NCBI RefSeq assembly: GCF_021025955.1
Contig: NZ_JAJNCL010000008.1
Location: forward strand, 186,001-250,000
DNA from: Rhodococcus qingshengii
GTDB lineage: Bacteria; Actinomycetota; Actinomycetes; Mycobacteriales; Mycobacteriaceae
Length of the DNA stretch: 64,000 bases
Reading direction: 5' to 3'
Notes under the pieces: model-generated
Seen by the model: only the letters and a program-made list of their open reading frames with translations
Told to the model about the DNA's origin: nothing
Database searches by the model: none
Translations under genes and position numbers: made by a program
Shown: positions 11,328 through 20,869 of the stretch, one piece after another
Position numbering within the stretch: position 1 is the first letter of the stretch
Layout of the letters: every line of letters starts with the position of its first letter

Positions 11328-12452
11328 CTAGAGATCGAGAACGAGACGTCCACCGTCGGAACGGGATACGCAGATGAGCATCTCCGTTTCCTGCTCGGTG
11401 TCGGTCAGACGCCTTTCGCGGTGATCGGGTTTACCCGCGAGCACCTTCACACGACAGGTTCCGCAGAAACCCTGCTGACACGAGTACCCCACCCCGGGCA
11501 ACGTCTTCTTGATGACGTCGAGCGCGGACTCGTCGGCAGGCACGGTGAGCACCTGACCCGAATTGACGAGCTGCACTTCGAATTCCTTGCCGTCGATCAC
11601 CGGCGGAGCCCCGAACCGCTCGAAATGCAAAGCGGCAGAAGGTGTATCGAGGAATCCGCGGCGGACGGCGTCGAGCATCGGCGTCGGGCCACAGCAGTAC
11701 ACGGCGCCACCGACCGGCGCTCGTCCGAGAAGATCTGCGGTGGTGGGCAATCCGAACTCGTCGTCCGGACGCACGAAGACACGCTCGGGATCCCAGGTGG
11801 CGATCTCGTCGAGGAACGGCATGGATTCACGAGAGCGGCCCGAGTACACGAAGTACCAATCCATTCCCAATTCTCTTGCCGCACGGACCATTGCGATGAT
11901 CGGCGTTATACCGATGCCGCCGGCAACAAACAGCGCGCTACCTTCACCCACGAAGGGAAATCCGTTGCGAGGGCCGCGTACCGTGACATGTTCACCTGGC
12001 TGGAGAGCGTGCATCTCGATGGAACCGCCACCGCCGTCGGGGATCCGGCGCACCGCGACGCTGTATCCCGTGCGATCGGCCGGGTCGCCGCACAGCGAAT
12101 ACTGACGCCGCAGACCCGAAGGTAGATGGAAATCCAGGTGCGAACCCGGATGCCACGGCGGAATCGGAGAGCCGTCGGCGGATTCGAAGCGCAGGCGAAC
12201 GACGTTCTCGTCGGTGGCCACCACCTCACGTGTGCTGACCACCATGTTCATGGCCGTGTCGGGGTTGTGGCCCGCGATCTCGGGGTTGTAGTCGTAGGCC
12301 GTCAACACCCGAAGGTACTTGTCCGCCAACAACTCCGTGATACGCATGGCGCGGTCGGGACGGTTCTTGCCGGACAGATCGGGTGGCGCCGGAAACCGCG
12401 GCAACCCGTCGTGACCGGAGATTACGTCCTTGACCCTCGAGAGTGAAATCAC
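11328..12452 (-). CDS. Ferredoxin reductase with C-terminal 2Fe-2S domain (phthalate dioxygenase reductase type)
   Basis: The 374-residue protein passes electrons from NAD(P)H through a flavin to a plant-type 2Fe-2S centre. In order it shows a flavin-binding barrel with RQYSLCGDP (about residues 115-123), a nucleotide-binding domain with VAGGIGITP (about 175) and CCGPTPMLDAV (about 250), and a ferredoxin domain with CQQGFCGTC and a final cysteine in MLICVSR. All four cluster cysteines are present. The first 70 residues are an extra N-terminal segment. It starts with GTG at 12452, overlapping the upstream stop as GTGA, so it is coupled to the ferritin-like protein, a likely electron acceptor. 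The physiological oxygenase partner is not proven. Confidence 0.9.
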   Translation of the reverse strand: MISLSRVKDVISGHDGLPRFPAPPDLSGKNRPDRAMRITELLADKYLRVLTAYDYNPEIAGHNPDTAMNMVVSTREVVATDENVVRLRFESADGSPIPPWHPGSHLDFHLPSGLRRQYSLCGDPADRTGYSVAVRRIPDGGGGSIEMHALQPGEHVTVRGPRNGFPFVGEGSALFVAGGIGITPIIAMVRAARELGMDWYFVYSGRSRESMPFLDEIATWDPERVFVRPDDEFGLPTTADLLGRAPVGGAVYCCGPTPMLDAVRRGFLDTPSAALHFERFGAPPVIDGKEFEVQLVNSGQVLTVPADESALDVIKKTLPGVGYSCQQGFCGTCRVKVLAGKPDHRERRLTDTEQETEMLICVSRSDGGRLVLDL

Positions 12453-13360
12453 CGTGCGGCTGCCTGGGCTGCGGGTGACGACGCCAGGTATTGCACCGCC
12501 TGGGCGGTCGAGCCCTCTTTGCTGGGGTGGTACGACTTGCTGAAGTAGGTCGACATCCGCTTGGCCAGCTCGAACGACGTGGGAACTGTGCCTCGCTTAC
12601 CCGCCGCGATGAAATCGGACAGGTGAGGGCGTCGACGGCTGGGAGCCTGAGCGGCAAGTTCGGGATCGTTGCGCATGAGGAACCTGGTGCCACGAATCCA
12701 CAGCCACACCAGTACCGGCGTGACGACGATCTGCGTTCGGATGCGGCGTGTCTCGCGCTTGTCGAAGTAACGCATCACGTCGTAAGCAACGGAGCGGTGT
12801 TCGACCTCTTCGGCGCCGTGCCAGCGGAGCAGATCGAGCATGGTCGGGTGCATGCCGGCTTTGTCGAGTCCCTTGGCGTTGAGCACCCAGTCACCGAGGA
12901 AAGCCGTGATGTGTTCGATGGCCGCGATGATCGCCAAGCGCTCCACCAGGTGATTCTCGGCACGCAGTCCTGTCATCGGGCGCGGACCGAGCAGTTTCGA
13001 GAAGGTCCACTCCATCTGCTGCGTGTACGGCGTCGGATCGAGCCCGTTCTCCCTGAGATGGACCAGCACGCCCGAGTGCGCGTTGGAGTGCATCGCCTCT
13101 TGGCCGATGAATCCGACGACGTCCTCGCGGAGCTTCTCGTCCTCGATGAGAGGAAGAGCTTCCTTGAAGGTCTCGACAAACCATTCCTCACCGGCAGGGA
13201 GGAGAAGGTGAAGCACGTTGAGAACGTGTGTGCTGAACGGATCGCCCGGAATCCAGTGCATGGGCAGATCGGACCAGTCGAACTCGACATTGCGAGCCTG
13301 CAACAGGATGTGATCCGGCTCGGCGAACGACGAAGCGGGTGTCGATATCTTCTGCGACAT
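12449..13360 (-). CDS. Metal-dependent hydrolase, ferritin-like diiron fold (PF10118 type)
   Basis: This 303-residue protein starts at an ATG with an ideal AAGGAG. It is helical and carries metal-ligand-like motifs spaced as in ferritin-like carboxylate-bridged diiron proteins: GQEAMHSNAH (about residue 88), HLVERLAIIAAIEH (about 137) and WHGAEEVEHRSVAYDV (about 180). The family is annotated as a predicted metal-dependent hydrolase, but the E...ExxH pattern and the coupled downstream NAD(P)H:ferredoxin reductase suggest an oxygenase or desaturase-like activity (inference). It is the first gene of the module, oriented with the replication genes but 124 bases away from the DUF721 gene, so it probably has its own promoter in 13361-13484. 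Confidence 0.85.
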   Translation of the reverse strand: MSQKISTPASSFAEPDHILLQARNVEFDWSDLPMHWIPGDPFSTHVLNVLHLLLPAGEEWFVETFKEALPLIEDEKLREDVVGFIGQEAMHSNAHSGVLVHLRENGLDPTPYTQQMEWTFSKLLGPRPMTGLRAENHLVERLAIIAAIEHITAFLGDWVLNAKGLDKAGMHPTMLDLLRWHGAEEVEHRSVAYDVMRYFDKRETRRIRTQIVVTPVLVWLWIRGTRFLMRNDPELAAQAPSRRRPHLSDFIAAGKRGTVPTSFELAKRMSTYFSKSYHPSKEGSTAQAVQYLASSPAAQAAAR

Positions 13361-13484
13361 CTGGCTACTCCTTCATGCCTGCCGAACGGTGGGGAACGAC
13401 AGCCTTGTGACACAGTTCACTCACTAGCGAGTTTTAACTGTAACACGAAGTAATAGGTAGAACCAGGGCCTGGTTGAGTTTTCC

Positions 13485-14030
13485 TCAGCCGTACGTATCG
13501 CGAGGTCCGCGGCCTTTCACATGCCTTTCACCCTTGCGCCAGCTCGGCGCGCTCGGTCCGGTGATGCGCAGCGTCTTCACGACACCGTCACCCACGGCAG
13601 CGGCAATTTTTGCCAGGATCTGCGACTGCATCATGCGCAGCTGGGTCGCCCACGCCGTCGACTCGGCGGAGATGCTGAGTACACCTTCTTTCAGGGAAAT
13701 CGGCTCGGCATGGGCAGAGATGTCTTCACCGACGACCTGCGGCCACCGTCCGAGGACCGTGCCCTCGGACACCTTGGGGGACCACCCACGCGACTTGGAG
13801 ATCGCACTGGTGAGAGCACCGAACGGCTGAGGGTCCCGCGCATCCGGGCCAGGGCCCGACCAACCGCTGCGCCGACGCGGGCGGCCGCTTCCGTATTTGG
13901 GCGACGAACGCCCCTGCCCGACGGCCTTGCCATTGGCCTTGGCCGTCGCACGCGCCTCCTCGAGGGCGCGGCGCGCCAGATCGATCCCTTTGAGCTCGGG
14001 CTCCGGAGCCGCGCTGCTGTCTTCAGTCAT
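13485..14030 (-). CDS. DUF721 / DciA-like protein
   Basis: The 181-residue protein has a disordered basic N-terminal third ([13 protein letters not shown]) and a conserved C-terminal domain with [18 protein letters not shown] and [13 protein letters not shown], diagnostic of DUF721. This family includes DciA, which recruits or loads the replicative helicase DnaB in bacteria lacking DnaC. Its start overlaps the recF stop by eight bases, the same order as Rv0003-Rv0004 in M. tuberculosis, so it belongs to the dnaN-recF transcript. The helicase-loading role is inferred from the family. Confidence 0.9.
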   Translation of the reverse strand: MTEDSSAAPEPELKGIDLARRALEEARATAKANGKAVGQGRSSPKYGSGRPRRRSGWSGPGPDARDPQPFGALTSAISKSRGWSPKVSEGTVLGRWPQVVGEDISAHAEPISLKEGVLSISAESTAWATQLRMMQSQILAKIAAAVGDGVVKTLRITGPSAPSWRKGERHVKGRGPRDTYG

Positions 14031-15252
14031 CGAACTCGACCTCCTGATCTGTCGAGCCTACGGGCACTATCCGGGATATCCGACCGTCTCCGGTATCTGA
14101 GGCTTCGACGCCGAACTTGGCCGCCTCGAGTTCGTCCGGCACATCTTCGGGAACCGCAGCTGTGATCAGTACCTGTTCTGCGGTGGCGGCAACAGTGGCG
14201 AGCGCACGACGGCGACGCCTGTCCAATTCCGCGAAGACGTCGTCCAGCATCAGGACCGGGTCGCTGCCGTCTGCCCGCAGTAGGGCAAAACCTGCCAGTC
14301 TCAGCGAAAGCGCAAAAGACCACGATTCACCATGGCTGGCAAAGCCTTTCGCCGGACTGTCGCCGAGAATCAGCTCCAGATCATCCCGATGCGGACCGAC
14401 CAGACACACTCCACGATCGATTTCCTTCGACCGCATCTGCGCCAACTCGAGATGAAATCGCTCCTCGAGGTACGGAACGTCATCGATACCGGAAATCCTT
14501 GCGGGGTCGGTGAATTCGGGATCAAACGACGCACCCAGGCTGCTCTTGTATCGAATCGACGCCGGCCGGGATTCGGGTGCGATGGAACGATACGACTCTG
14601 CCAGATGCGGCGCCAGATCGTGGACCAACTCGAGGCGCCCGGCCAACAATTGTGCGCCGTGAGCGGCCAGATGCCCGTCCCACACCTCGAGGGTGGAGAG
14701 AACGTTGTCGGACTCGCCACCACGGGAACCGCGACGCAAAGCCGCGCCGGCAGTTTTGAGTAGCGCCGAACGCTGGCGTAGCACCTTGTCGTAATCCGCA
14801 CGGACAGCGGCCATTCGGGGAATCCGGGACGTCAACAACTCGTCGAGATAGCGTCGACGATCACCAGGATCGCCGCGTACCAACGACAAATCCTCCGGCG
14901 CGAACATCACCGACTGCAGAATCCCCAGAACTTCACGCGGACGACGCGTCGGAGACTGATTTATCCTGGCGCGGTTGGACTTTCCCTCGATCAGTTCGAC
15001 ATCGATGGTCAGTTCGCGCCCGTTGTTGACCACCGTTGCACCGGCGAAGGCACTGGCGGAACCGCTGCGGATCATCGGTGCATCCGCGGACACTCGATGT
15101 GACGACAGCGTCGACAGATACCCGAGCGACTCGAGGACGTTTGTTTTTCCGTGCCCGTTCGAACCGAGGAACACGGTTGTTCCCGGCGTGAGGTCGAGCG
15201 TCAGCGAATCCCAGGATCGGAAGTCACGCAGCGAAAATCTACGAACGAACAC
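14023..15252 (-). CDS. recF: DNA replication and repair protein RecF
   Basis: This 409-residue SMC-like ATPase recognises gapped DNA and helps load RecA with RecO and RecR. It shows Walker [10 protein letters not shown] at residues 30-38, the ABC-type signature region [13 protein letters not shown], and Walker [12 protein letters not shown]. The start is a GTG at 15252, immediately abutting the gnd stop (TAAGTG), so translation is probably coupled. Its stop overlaps the DUF721 start. Length and motifs are normal. Confidence 0.97.
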   Translation of the reverse strand: MFVRRFSLRDFRSWDSLTLDLTPGTTVFLGSNGHGKTNVLESLGYLSTLSSHRVSADAPMIRSGSASAFAGATVVNNGRELTIDVELIEGKSNRARINQSPTRRPREVLGILQSVMFAPEDLSLVRGDPGDRRRYLDELLTSRIPRMAAVRADYDKVLRQRSALLKTAGAALRRGSRGGESDNVLSTLEVWDGHLAAHGAQLLAGRLELVHDLAPHLAESYRSIAPESRPASIRYKSSLGASFDPEFTDPARISGIDDVPYLEERFHLELAQMRSKEIDRGVCLVGPHRDDLELILGDSPAKGFASHGESWSFALSLRLAGFALLRADGSDPVLMLDDVFAELDRRRRRALATVAATAEQVLITAAVPEDVPDELEAAKFGVEASDTGDGRISRIVPVGSTDQEVEFDD

Positions 15253-16161
15253 TTAGCTTCCAGAAGCCGAATTCTTGGGCGAAGCGCTCTTGACCGCGTG
15301 ACCACCGAACTGATTGCGCAAGGCCGACACTGCCTTCATGGCCGGTGAATCATCCTGTCGCGAAGCAAATCTCGCGAACAGCGCAGCAGAGATGACAGGA
15401 GCGGGGACCGCGTGCTTGATGGCTTCCTCTACCGTCCAGCGGCCCTCACCGGAATCCTCGGTATAGCCCGTGATCTGCGCAAGCTCCGGATCCTCCTCGA
15501 GGGCGTCGACAAGCAGATCGAGCAACCACGAACGTACGACGGTTCCCTTCGACCAGGCTCGGAGCACACCGGGAACGTCCGCGATCAGGCTTTCCGCCTC
15601 GAGGAGCTCGTACCCTTCGGCATACGCCTGCATCAGGCCGTATTCGATGCCGTTGTGCACCATCTTCGCGTAATGACCAGCACCGACCGGGCCTGCGTGG
15701 ACAAAGCCGTCTGCAGCGTCGCCGTCGGGGCGAAGAGCGTCGAAGATCGGCATTGCCTTCGCCACGTCGGGCTCGGATCCGCCCACCATCAGGCCGTAGC
15801 CGTTCTCACGGCCCCAGATGCCACCGGAGACACCGCAGTCGAGGAAACCGATCCCACGGGCGCCCAACAGCTCAGCATGGACAGCGTCGTCGGTGTAGCG
15901 AGAGTTTCCACCGTCGATGACCAGATCGCCGCCCTCGAGGGCATCCGCCAGTTCGGCAATGGTGCTCTGGGTGATGTCACCAGCCGGAACCATCACCCAG
16001 ACGACTCGAGGTCCCTCGAGGGAAGCAGCGAGTTCGGTAAGTGACCCGACATCGGTGACTTCTGGTCGAGGGTCGTATCCGATCACCTCGAGGCCATGCG
16101 CGCGCAAGCGCTCACGCATGTTGAAACCCATCTTGCCGAGACCTACGAGTCCGATCTTCAT
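15253..16161 (-). CDS. gnd: 6-phosphogluconate dehydrogenase, short NAD-type
   Basis: The 302-residue enzyme oxidatively decarboxylates 6-phosphogluconate to ribulose 5-phosphate in the pentose phosphate pathway. The Rossmann motif GLVGLGKMG is at residues 4-12; IDGGNSRY and the catalytic HYAKMVHNGIEYG follow. At about 300 residues it belongs to the short (YqeC-like) group rather than the about 470-residue enzyme, and that group usually prefers NAD. It sits between dnaN and recF, as in M. smegmatis and other mycolate actinobacteria but not M. tuberculosis, and is probably co-transcribed with them. Linkage of a sugar-phosphate enzyme to replication genes may be simply historical. Confidence 0.92.
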   Translation of the reverse strand: MKIGLVGLGKMGFNMRERLRAHGLEVIGYDPRPEVTDVGSLTELAASLEGPRVVWVMVPAGDITQSTIAELADALEGGDLVIDGGNSRYTDDAVHAELLGARGIGFLDCGVSGGIWGRENGYGLMVGGSEPDVAKAMPIFDALRPDGDAADGFVHAGPVGAGHYAKMVHNGIEYGLMQAYAEGYELLEAESLIADVPGVLRAWSKGTVVRSWLLDLLVDALEEDPELAQITGYTEDSGEGRWTVEEAIKHAVPAPVISAALFARFASRQDDSPAMKAVSALRNQFGGHAVKSASPKNSASGS

Positions 16162-16205
16162 ACTGTTCTCCCTGGTCAGGCGCGAACTGAAGTGCGGGGT
16201 ACCAC

Positions 16206-17390
16206 TCAGCCCGGAAGGCGAACCGGCATCAGCAGGTACGTGTATTCGCTCGAGGGCGCAGCGAAGTTACCGGACTCGTCCGCCGTGGGCTCTTCCTCGG
16301 CCGCGGGGCGAAGAACAGCCGGACGGCTGGGAGTGGTGAAGCCGAACAGAACGTTCTCGCTGTGAAGCGAGTTCAACCCGTCGATCAGGTAACCGGGGTT
16401 GAACGCAATGGTGAGTGCTTCGCCCTGGAACGACGCGTTGAGCGTCTCTTCCGCGCGGCCGGCGTCGTCGCCACCAGCGGAGAGGAGCAGGCCGTCAGCG
16501 GAGAACTGCATGCGAACCTGTGCGCCACGCTCGGCGACGAGTGCTACACGCTTGATGGCCTCGATGAGAGGCGTGACCTCGACCGTTGCCATCGCGGTGT
16601 GCTGAGCGGGAAGCAACTGACGGAACTTCGGGAACTCGGCGTCGAGGAGACGCGTCGTGGTGCGGCGTCCGTCGTTGACGATGCCGAGGAGTCCGTCGTT
16701 TCCGATGGTCGTACCGGAACCGAGAGCCAACTCGACCGGCGAATTTGCATTGCCGGCAAGCGTTTTCGCGGACTCGGACAGAGTCTTGGCCGGGATGAGA
16801 ACAGCTGCCTGGACGTCCGGGTTTGCTGGAGTCCACTCGAGTTCACGCACGGCGAGACGGAAGCGGTCGGTAGCGGCGAGGACGATCGAATTCTGTTCGA
16901 TCTCGACACGGATACCCGTGAGCATCGGAAGGGTGTCGTCCTTGCCGGCTGCAACGGCTACCTGGCTGATGGCTTCGGAGAACAGGTCGACGGGAATGGA
17001 CCCGGACTGCTGCGGAAGCGTCGGAAGCTGGGGGTAGTCCTCGACCGGCATCGTGGGCAGGGAGAACTTGGCGCTTCCGCACGAGATGAGCACGCGAGTG
17101 CCCTCGAGGGTCACATCGACCGGCTTGTTGGGAAGCGACTTGGTGATATCGGCAAGGAGGCGACCGGAGACGAGTGCCTGACCTGCAGTGGTGACATCTG
17201 CCGAGACGCGGACCTGCGCGGATACCTCGTAGTCGAACCCGGAAACGGTGAGGCCGGCTTCGGTTGCGTCGAGAAGAACTCCGCCGAGAACCGGCACGGG
17301 CGGCCTCGAGGGCAGGCTACGAGCAACCCACGCTACTGAATCAGCGAACTCTTCCCGGGAAACGCGAAACTTCAGGCTTCCAAGCTCCAT
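16206..17390 (-). CDS. dnaN: DNA polymerase III beta subunit (sliding clamp)
   Basis: The 394-residue protein forms the ring-shaped dimer that tethers DNA polymerase III to DNA. It has the three-domain clamp pattern, opening [15 protein letters not shown], with [12 protein letters not shown] and [13 protein letters not shown] in domain I and ending in [12 protein letters not shown], the usual hydrophobic-pocket C-terminus. I chose the ATG at 17390 because an AGAGGAA sequence lies upstream and the N-terminus then matches other clamps. An in-frame ATG at 17417 would add nine residues without a clear ribosome binding site. It is the first gene after oriC on this strand. Confidence 0.96.
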   Translation of the reverse strand: MELGSLKFRVSREEFADSVAWVARSLPSRPPVPVLGGVLLDATEAGLTVSGFDYEVSAQVRVSADVTTAGQALVSGRLLADITKSLPNKPVDVTLEGTRVLISCGSAKFSLPTMPVEDYPQLPTLPQQSGSIPVDLFSEAISQVAVAAGKDDTLPMLTGIRVEIEQNSIVLAATDRFRLAVRELEWTPANPDVQAAVLIPAKTLSESAKTLAGNANSPVELALGSGTTIGNDGLLGIVNDGRRTTTRLLDAEFPKFRQLLPAQHTAMATVEVTPLIEAIKRVALVAERGAQVRMQFSADGLLLSAGGDDAGRAEETLNASFQGEALTIAFNPGYLIDGLNSLHSENVLFGFTTPSRPAVLRPAAEEEPTADESGNFAAPSSEYTYLLMPVRLPG

Positions 17391-17772
17391 CGCCGGGTTA
17401 TTCCTCTCGGTAGGCATGTTCGTCTGCTGCGGATCTGCATCAGCTCACTTGAAGTCTGACACAGACCAAGCGATGCCCACCGTATGCCCTCGAGGGCGCA
17501 AGTGGAAAGCCGAAGCCGGGACGAGCGCAGCCTGAGGCGAGGTTCTCAACAGGAGTTGTCCCCAGAACTATTTTCAAAGAGCTTTTCCTAGGAAATTCTC
17601 AGTAGTAGTAATAAGTCCTGTGCAATCTGTGGAGCAACGGTTGTCGACGCTGGTAGGTCCCCTCGAGGGCCTGTGCACTTCTCGAGGACAGACTCGAGGA
17701 CCAATCGACCCCCTCTGTGCACTCTCTGAAAGTTTTCGGATTCCTCCTCGAGAACTCCACAGACTTCCAGAG

Positions 17773-17793
17773 TTATCAACACAGTTATCCACA
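17773..17793 (+). promoter_or_regulatory. Tandem DnaA boxes in oriC
   Basis: TTATCAACA (17773-17781) and the perfect consensus TTATCCACA (17785-17793) are in direct orientation, 12 bases apart start to start. They are the strongest DnaA-binding candidates in the origin. Confidence 0.8.
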
Positions 17794-17918
17794 GATGTGA
17801 ATACTTTTCACAAGAAACGAAGAGTTTGTTCTCATCGGCGTGTCTGACTCCGGCGTGTCGTCTCTCGAGGAGGACAACCGCCCTCGAGGGGACCGCACGT
17901 GGAACCCTTCGAATACAC

Positions 17919-17958
17919 CGATGCCGCTCGAGGGAAACCTCTGCCTCGAGCGGCATCG
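17919..17958 (-). terminator. Hairpin downstream of dnaA
   Basis: A perfect 15-base inverted repeat (17919-17933 against 17944-17958) with a ten-base loop begins 17 bases after the dnaA stop. Each arm contains a CTCGAG. There is no T-run on the minus strand, so termination is plausible but not certain; it may instead be an origin structural element. Confidence 0.55.
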
Positions 17959-17975
17959 ATCGAAATAAGTGCAGG

Positions 17976-19538
17976 TCAACGCTTGGAGCGCTGCTTGATC
18001 CTTGCGGTCAACTCCTGAACCTGGTCGTACACCTTGCGGCGTTCCGTCATTTCCTTACGGATTTTCTTGTCGGCGTACATGACCGTTGTGTGGTCACGGC
18101 CGAAGGTCTGACCGATCTTCGGCAATGACAAATCAGTGAGCTCACGGCACAGATACATCGAGATCTGGCGGGCCTGAGCGAGCGGCCGGGCCTTACCCGG
18201 CCCACACAGGTCGTCGATCGACATGTTGAAGTATTCGGCCGTCACCGCCATGATCGTCGCCGCGTTGATCTCGAGGCTCGACGAATCGGGCATCAGATCT
18301 CGCAGGACCACCTCGGCCAACGTCAGATCCAACGGCTGACGGTTGAGCGAGGCAAAAGCGGTGACGCGGATCAACGCGCCCTCGAGTTCACGAATGTTGC
18401 GCTCGATACGGCTGGCGATCAGCTCGAGGACGTCGTGCGGGACCTCGAGGCGATCCATCCGCGCCTTCTTGCTCAGAATCGCGATACGCGTCTCGAGCTC
18501 AGGCGGTTGAACGTCGGTGATCAGGCCCCATTCGAAGCGCGTCCGCAGACGCTCCTCGAGGGTTGCCAACTGCTTGGGCGGGCGGTCCGAGGAAACGACG
18601 ATCTGCTTGTTCGCGTTGTGCAAGGTGTTGAAGGTATGGAAGAACTCCTCCTGAATACCTTCCTTGCCCTCGATGAACTGGATGTCGTCGACCAGCAGGA
18701 CATCCGTTTCTCGGTAGCGACGCTTGAACGCGACCTTGCGGTCGTCACGAAGACTGTTGATGAAGTCGTTGGTGAATTCTTCGGTCGAGACGTACTTGAC
18801 CCTCATGCCAGGGAACAGGCGCTGTGCGTAGTGGCCGGCGGCGTGAAGAAGGTGCGTCTTGCCCAGTCCCGAAGCTCCCCAGATGAACAAGGGGTTGTAG
18901 GCACGCGCCGGCGCCTCCGCGATCGCGACGGCAGCGGCATGAGCGAATCGGTTGGACGAACCGATCACAAAAGTGTCGAAGGTGTACTTCGCGTTGAGGC
19001 TGTTGGCGCCGGACCCCGAAGCAGAAGGAGTAGCGGGCGGCTTCGTGAAGTACGACGGCCACGATTCGTGAACGCTCGCGAGTGCTTCGCGGTCGTCGTC
19101 GACTTCTTCGGTCTCGGCAGTCTCCGAGTCCGACGGTTCGCCGTCGCCTTCGGTGAATCTGCGACGACGGTATGCGCCCGAGCTGTTGACCGACTCGAAC
19201 TGACGGCTGCCCGTGCGCTCCTCGACCGGTTCGGCGGGTGCGTCGGCATCGTCTTCGAGTGCGATGCGGACACCGAGTCCTTCGACCTGACCGCCGAGAT
19301 GGCGTCCGAGTGCCTGCAGGATCGGCTCGCGTAAATCGCGCTCGATCGTTTCTTGAGCAAATGGCGATGGAACCGAGAGGAGTGCAAAACCCTGAGCAAG
19401 TGTGAGAGGCCTCACCAGACGGACAAACGCCTTCTGCTTGCTGCTCAAAGCCGGAAGATTACTTCCGGGGTCATCACTCGTGAGTTCTGCAACCACGTCG
19501 ACCCAGACCCGTGCGAGCGCGTTGGGATCGTCGTTCAC
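17976..19538 (-). CDS. dnaA: Chromosomal replication initiator DnaA
   Basis: The 520-residue initiator binds DnaA boxes, melts oriC and recruits the helicase. Domain I is residues 1 to about 95, with an acidic linker to about 165. The AAA+ domain has Walker [10 protein letters not shown] at 221-229 and Walker [10 protein letters not shown] at 281-289. Domain IV ends with the DNA-contacting [12 protein letters not shown] at 481-492. I chose the GTG at 19538, preceded by GGGAAGGAA, giving the family-typical start [12 protein letters not shown]. The open frame runs 67 codons further upstream, but that stretch holds DnaA boxes and is not conserved-looking. Boxes upstream suggest autoregulation. 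Confidence 0.97.
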
Positions 19539-20318
19539 GTGGTTCCTTCCCGTGTTTCGCCGACAGTGGGTGTGCTGCAGCTGCCGAGCGTATGGCTGCG
19601 GCGTCGAATGATTCGGTGGATTACCACCCGGGGTGAGAACCCCGTAACAGGCTACGAATATGCCACCTGGGCTGTGTTTCCACACAATTATCCACAGATG
19701 TGGACAAACCTGCACTGAGTCGGTTTTTTCGTCAACCAAATTCGCTGAAGTGACCGAGAAATCGATCTACCTGCAACTTTGTGGGTACTCGAGGCGTTCG
19801 CCACTTGGTGTCGGGGATGCGTCAACACTCACAGCCCTGTGGATGAATGTGGAAACTCGGGATTCGGGGTCGCGTCCGGCGCTCATGCCCGTATGTGCTG
19901 ATGAGGCCTTGTCGAGAGCACGCGCAGGTGGAACTGTCCGGCTTGCCTGCGGGCCACCTGCAGTCCGTAGCGGAACTGTTGCCAAGGTCACACTTGCCGC
20001 CTCGCTCGAGGTCACGGCCGTATGCACACCAGAATGGAAATCTGCGGAATAATGCAACTGTCGGCGTGTCGGCGCAGTTGCCGCGGAAGGGCTTCGAATC
20101 GGGCTGGTTTGACCTTGGCAACGGTGGTAAGTAACCTCGAACGGTCACCCGCTGGTGGTGATCGCTTCGTGCTGGCTACATATGTCAGGTCGGATCGGTC
20201 TTCCAAGCCACAACGAGTGAAGTTGATTGTTCTGTACCTGTTGGATCCAGAGGCGCCGTAAGGCGTCGATCACTGAATGACGCCGGGAGGCGTCAATGAA
20301 CTTCGAGGAGTGTTGACC
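19539..20318. other. dnaA-rpmH divergent intergenic region
   Basis: This 780-base region carries the divergent promoters of dnaA and rpmH. DnaA-box matches are TTATCCACA (19688-19696, plus strand), its neighbour TGTGGACAA (19699-19707, reverse of TTGTCCACA), and weaker TGTGGATGA (19838-19846) and TGTGGAAAC (19849-19857). A short hairpin lies just before rpmH. Open frames here have no recognisable product or coding bias, and I see no gene. In some actinobacteria this region contributes to origin function, so it may extend the origin. Confidence 0.75.
19688..19707. promoter_or_regulatory. Inverted pair of perfect DnaA boxes upstream of dnaA
   Basis: TTATCCACA (19688-19696) faces TGTGGACAA (19699-19707, the complement of TTGTCCACA) with two bases between. 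The pair is about 150 bases upstream of the dnaA start and probably serves autoregulation. Confidence 0.75.
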
Positions 20319-20462
20319 GTGGCCAAGGGCAAGCGGACGTTCCAGCCGAATAATCGCCGCCGCGCGCGTGTTCACGGCTTCCGTCTTCGTATGCGTACCC
20401 GTGCGGGTCGTGCAATCGTTTCGGCGCGTCGCCGTAAGGGCCGCGATTCCCTCACCGCCTGA
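20319..20462 (+). CDS. rpmH: Ribosomal protein L34 (bL34)
   Basis: The 47-residue basic protein reads [12 protein letters not shown]... and contains the L34 signature [15 protein letters not shown]. It belongs to the large ribosomal subunit. The GTG start follows CGAGGAG at 20304-20310 with normal spacing. The frame is open further upstream, but the extension does not belong to the family. It heads the operon rpmH-rnpA-yidD-yidC-jag, conserved in nearly all bacteria, oriented away from oriC. Confidence 0.97.
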   Translation: MAKGKRTFQPNNRRRARVHGFRLRMRTRAGRAIVSARRRKGRDSLTA

Positions 20463-20488
20463 TCTGATTTCGAGTTCAGGAGCTCGGG

Positions 20489-20869
20489 GTGTTGCCTGAG
20501 CCGTTCCGGTTGCGTCGCCACGCGGATTTCTCCGTGGCGACGCGACGTGGGCGTCGTATGGGAAGACGCGACCTTGTCGTGCACGCGTTCAATCGCGAGC
20601 AAGTAGAGGCGCTGGTAGTAACAAATCACGGTCCCCGTTTCGGGCTGATCGTGAGCAAGGCTGTCGGGCCGGCGGTGATTCGACATCGAGTCGCACGCCG
20701 GCTTCGTCATATCTGTGCAGATTTCGTCGGACAGGTTTCGCCGGAGACAGACGTGGTTATCCGCGCACTTCCGGGCGCAGCTACCGCCAGTTCAGCCGAA
20801 CTGGCCAAGCAATTGCGTGGGGGCCTGACCAAAATGAACCTATTGGTGTCGGTAAGTGAAGAGCCATGA
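20489..20869 (+). CDS. rnpA: Ribonuclease P protein component
   Basis: The 126-residue basic protein is the cofactor of RNase P, which trims the 5' leader of tRNA precursors. It has the N-terminal [14 protein letters not shown] and the conserved RNA-binding stretch [16 protein letters not shown] (in the usual RNR position). The GTG start at 20489 lies 26 bases after rpmH. Its stop overlaps the yidD start as ATGA. Confidence 0.95.
   Translation: MLPEPFRLRRHADFSVATRRGRRMGRRDLVVHAFNREQVEALVVTNHGPRFGLIVSKAVGPAVIRHRVARRLRHICADFVGQVSPETDVVIRALPGAATASSAELAKQLRGGLTKMNLLVSVSEEP

Larger units (their letters stand above)
17418..17975. other. oriC: Chromosomal replication origin (oriC), dnaA-dnaN intergenic region
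   Basis: This non-coding stretch lies between dnaA and dnaN, the usual place for oriC in actinobacteria. On the plus strand TTATCAACA (17773-17781) and TTATCCACA (17785-17793) are separated by three bases. Weaker DnaA-box-like sites are TTGTCCCCA (17556-17564) and TTCTCAACA (17543-17551), with reverse-orientation candidates TGTGAATAC near 17796 and TGTGGAGCA near 17628. An AT-rich patch at about 17566-17616 could be the unwinding element. Nine CTCGAG palindromes lie in this region. No protein-coding frame is credible here. The location is well supported by context; which boxes DnaA uses is not known. Confidence 0.85.

Noticed and set aside
19530..19545. GTTCACGTGGTTC at the dnaA start as a parS
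   Set aside because: The palindrome is broken on both arms; it is the start codon region of dnaA.
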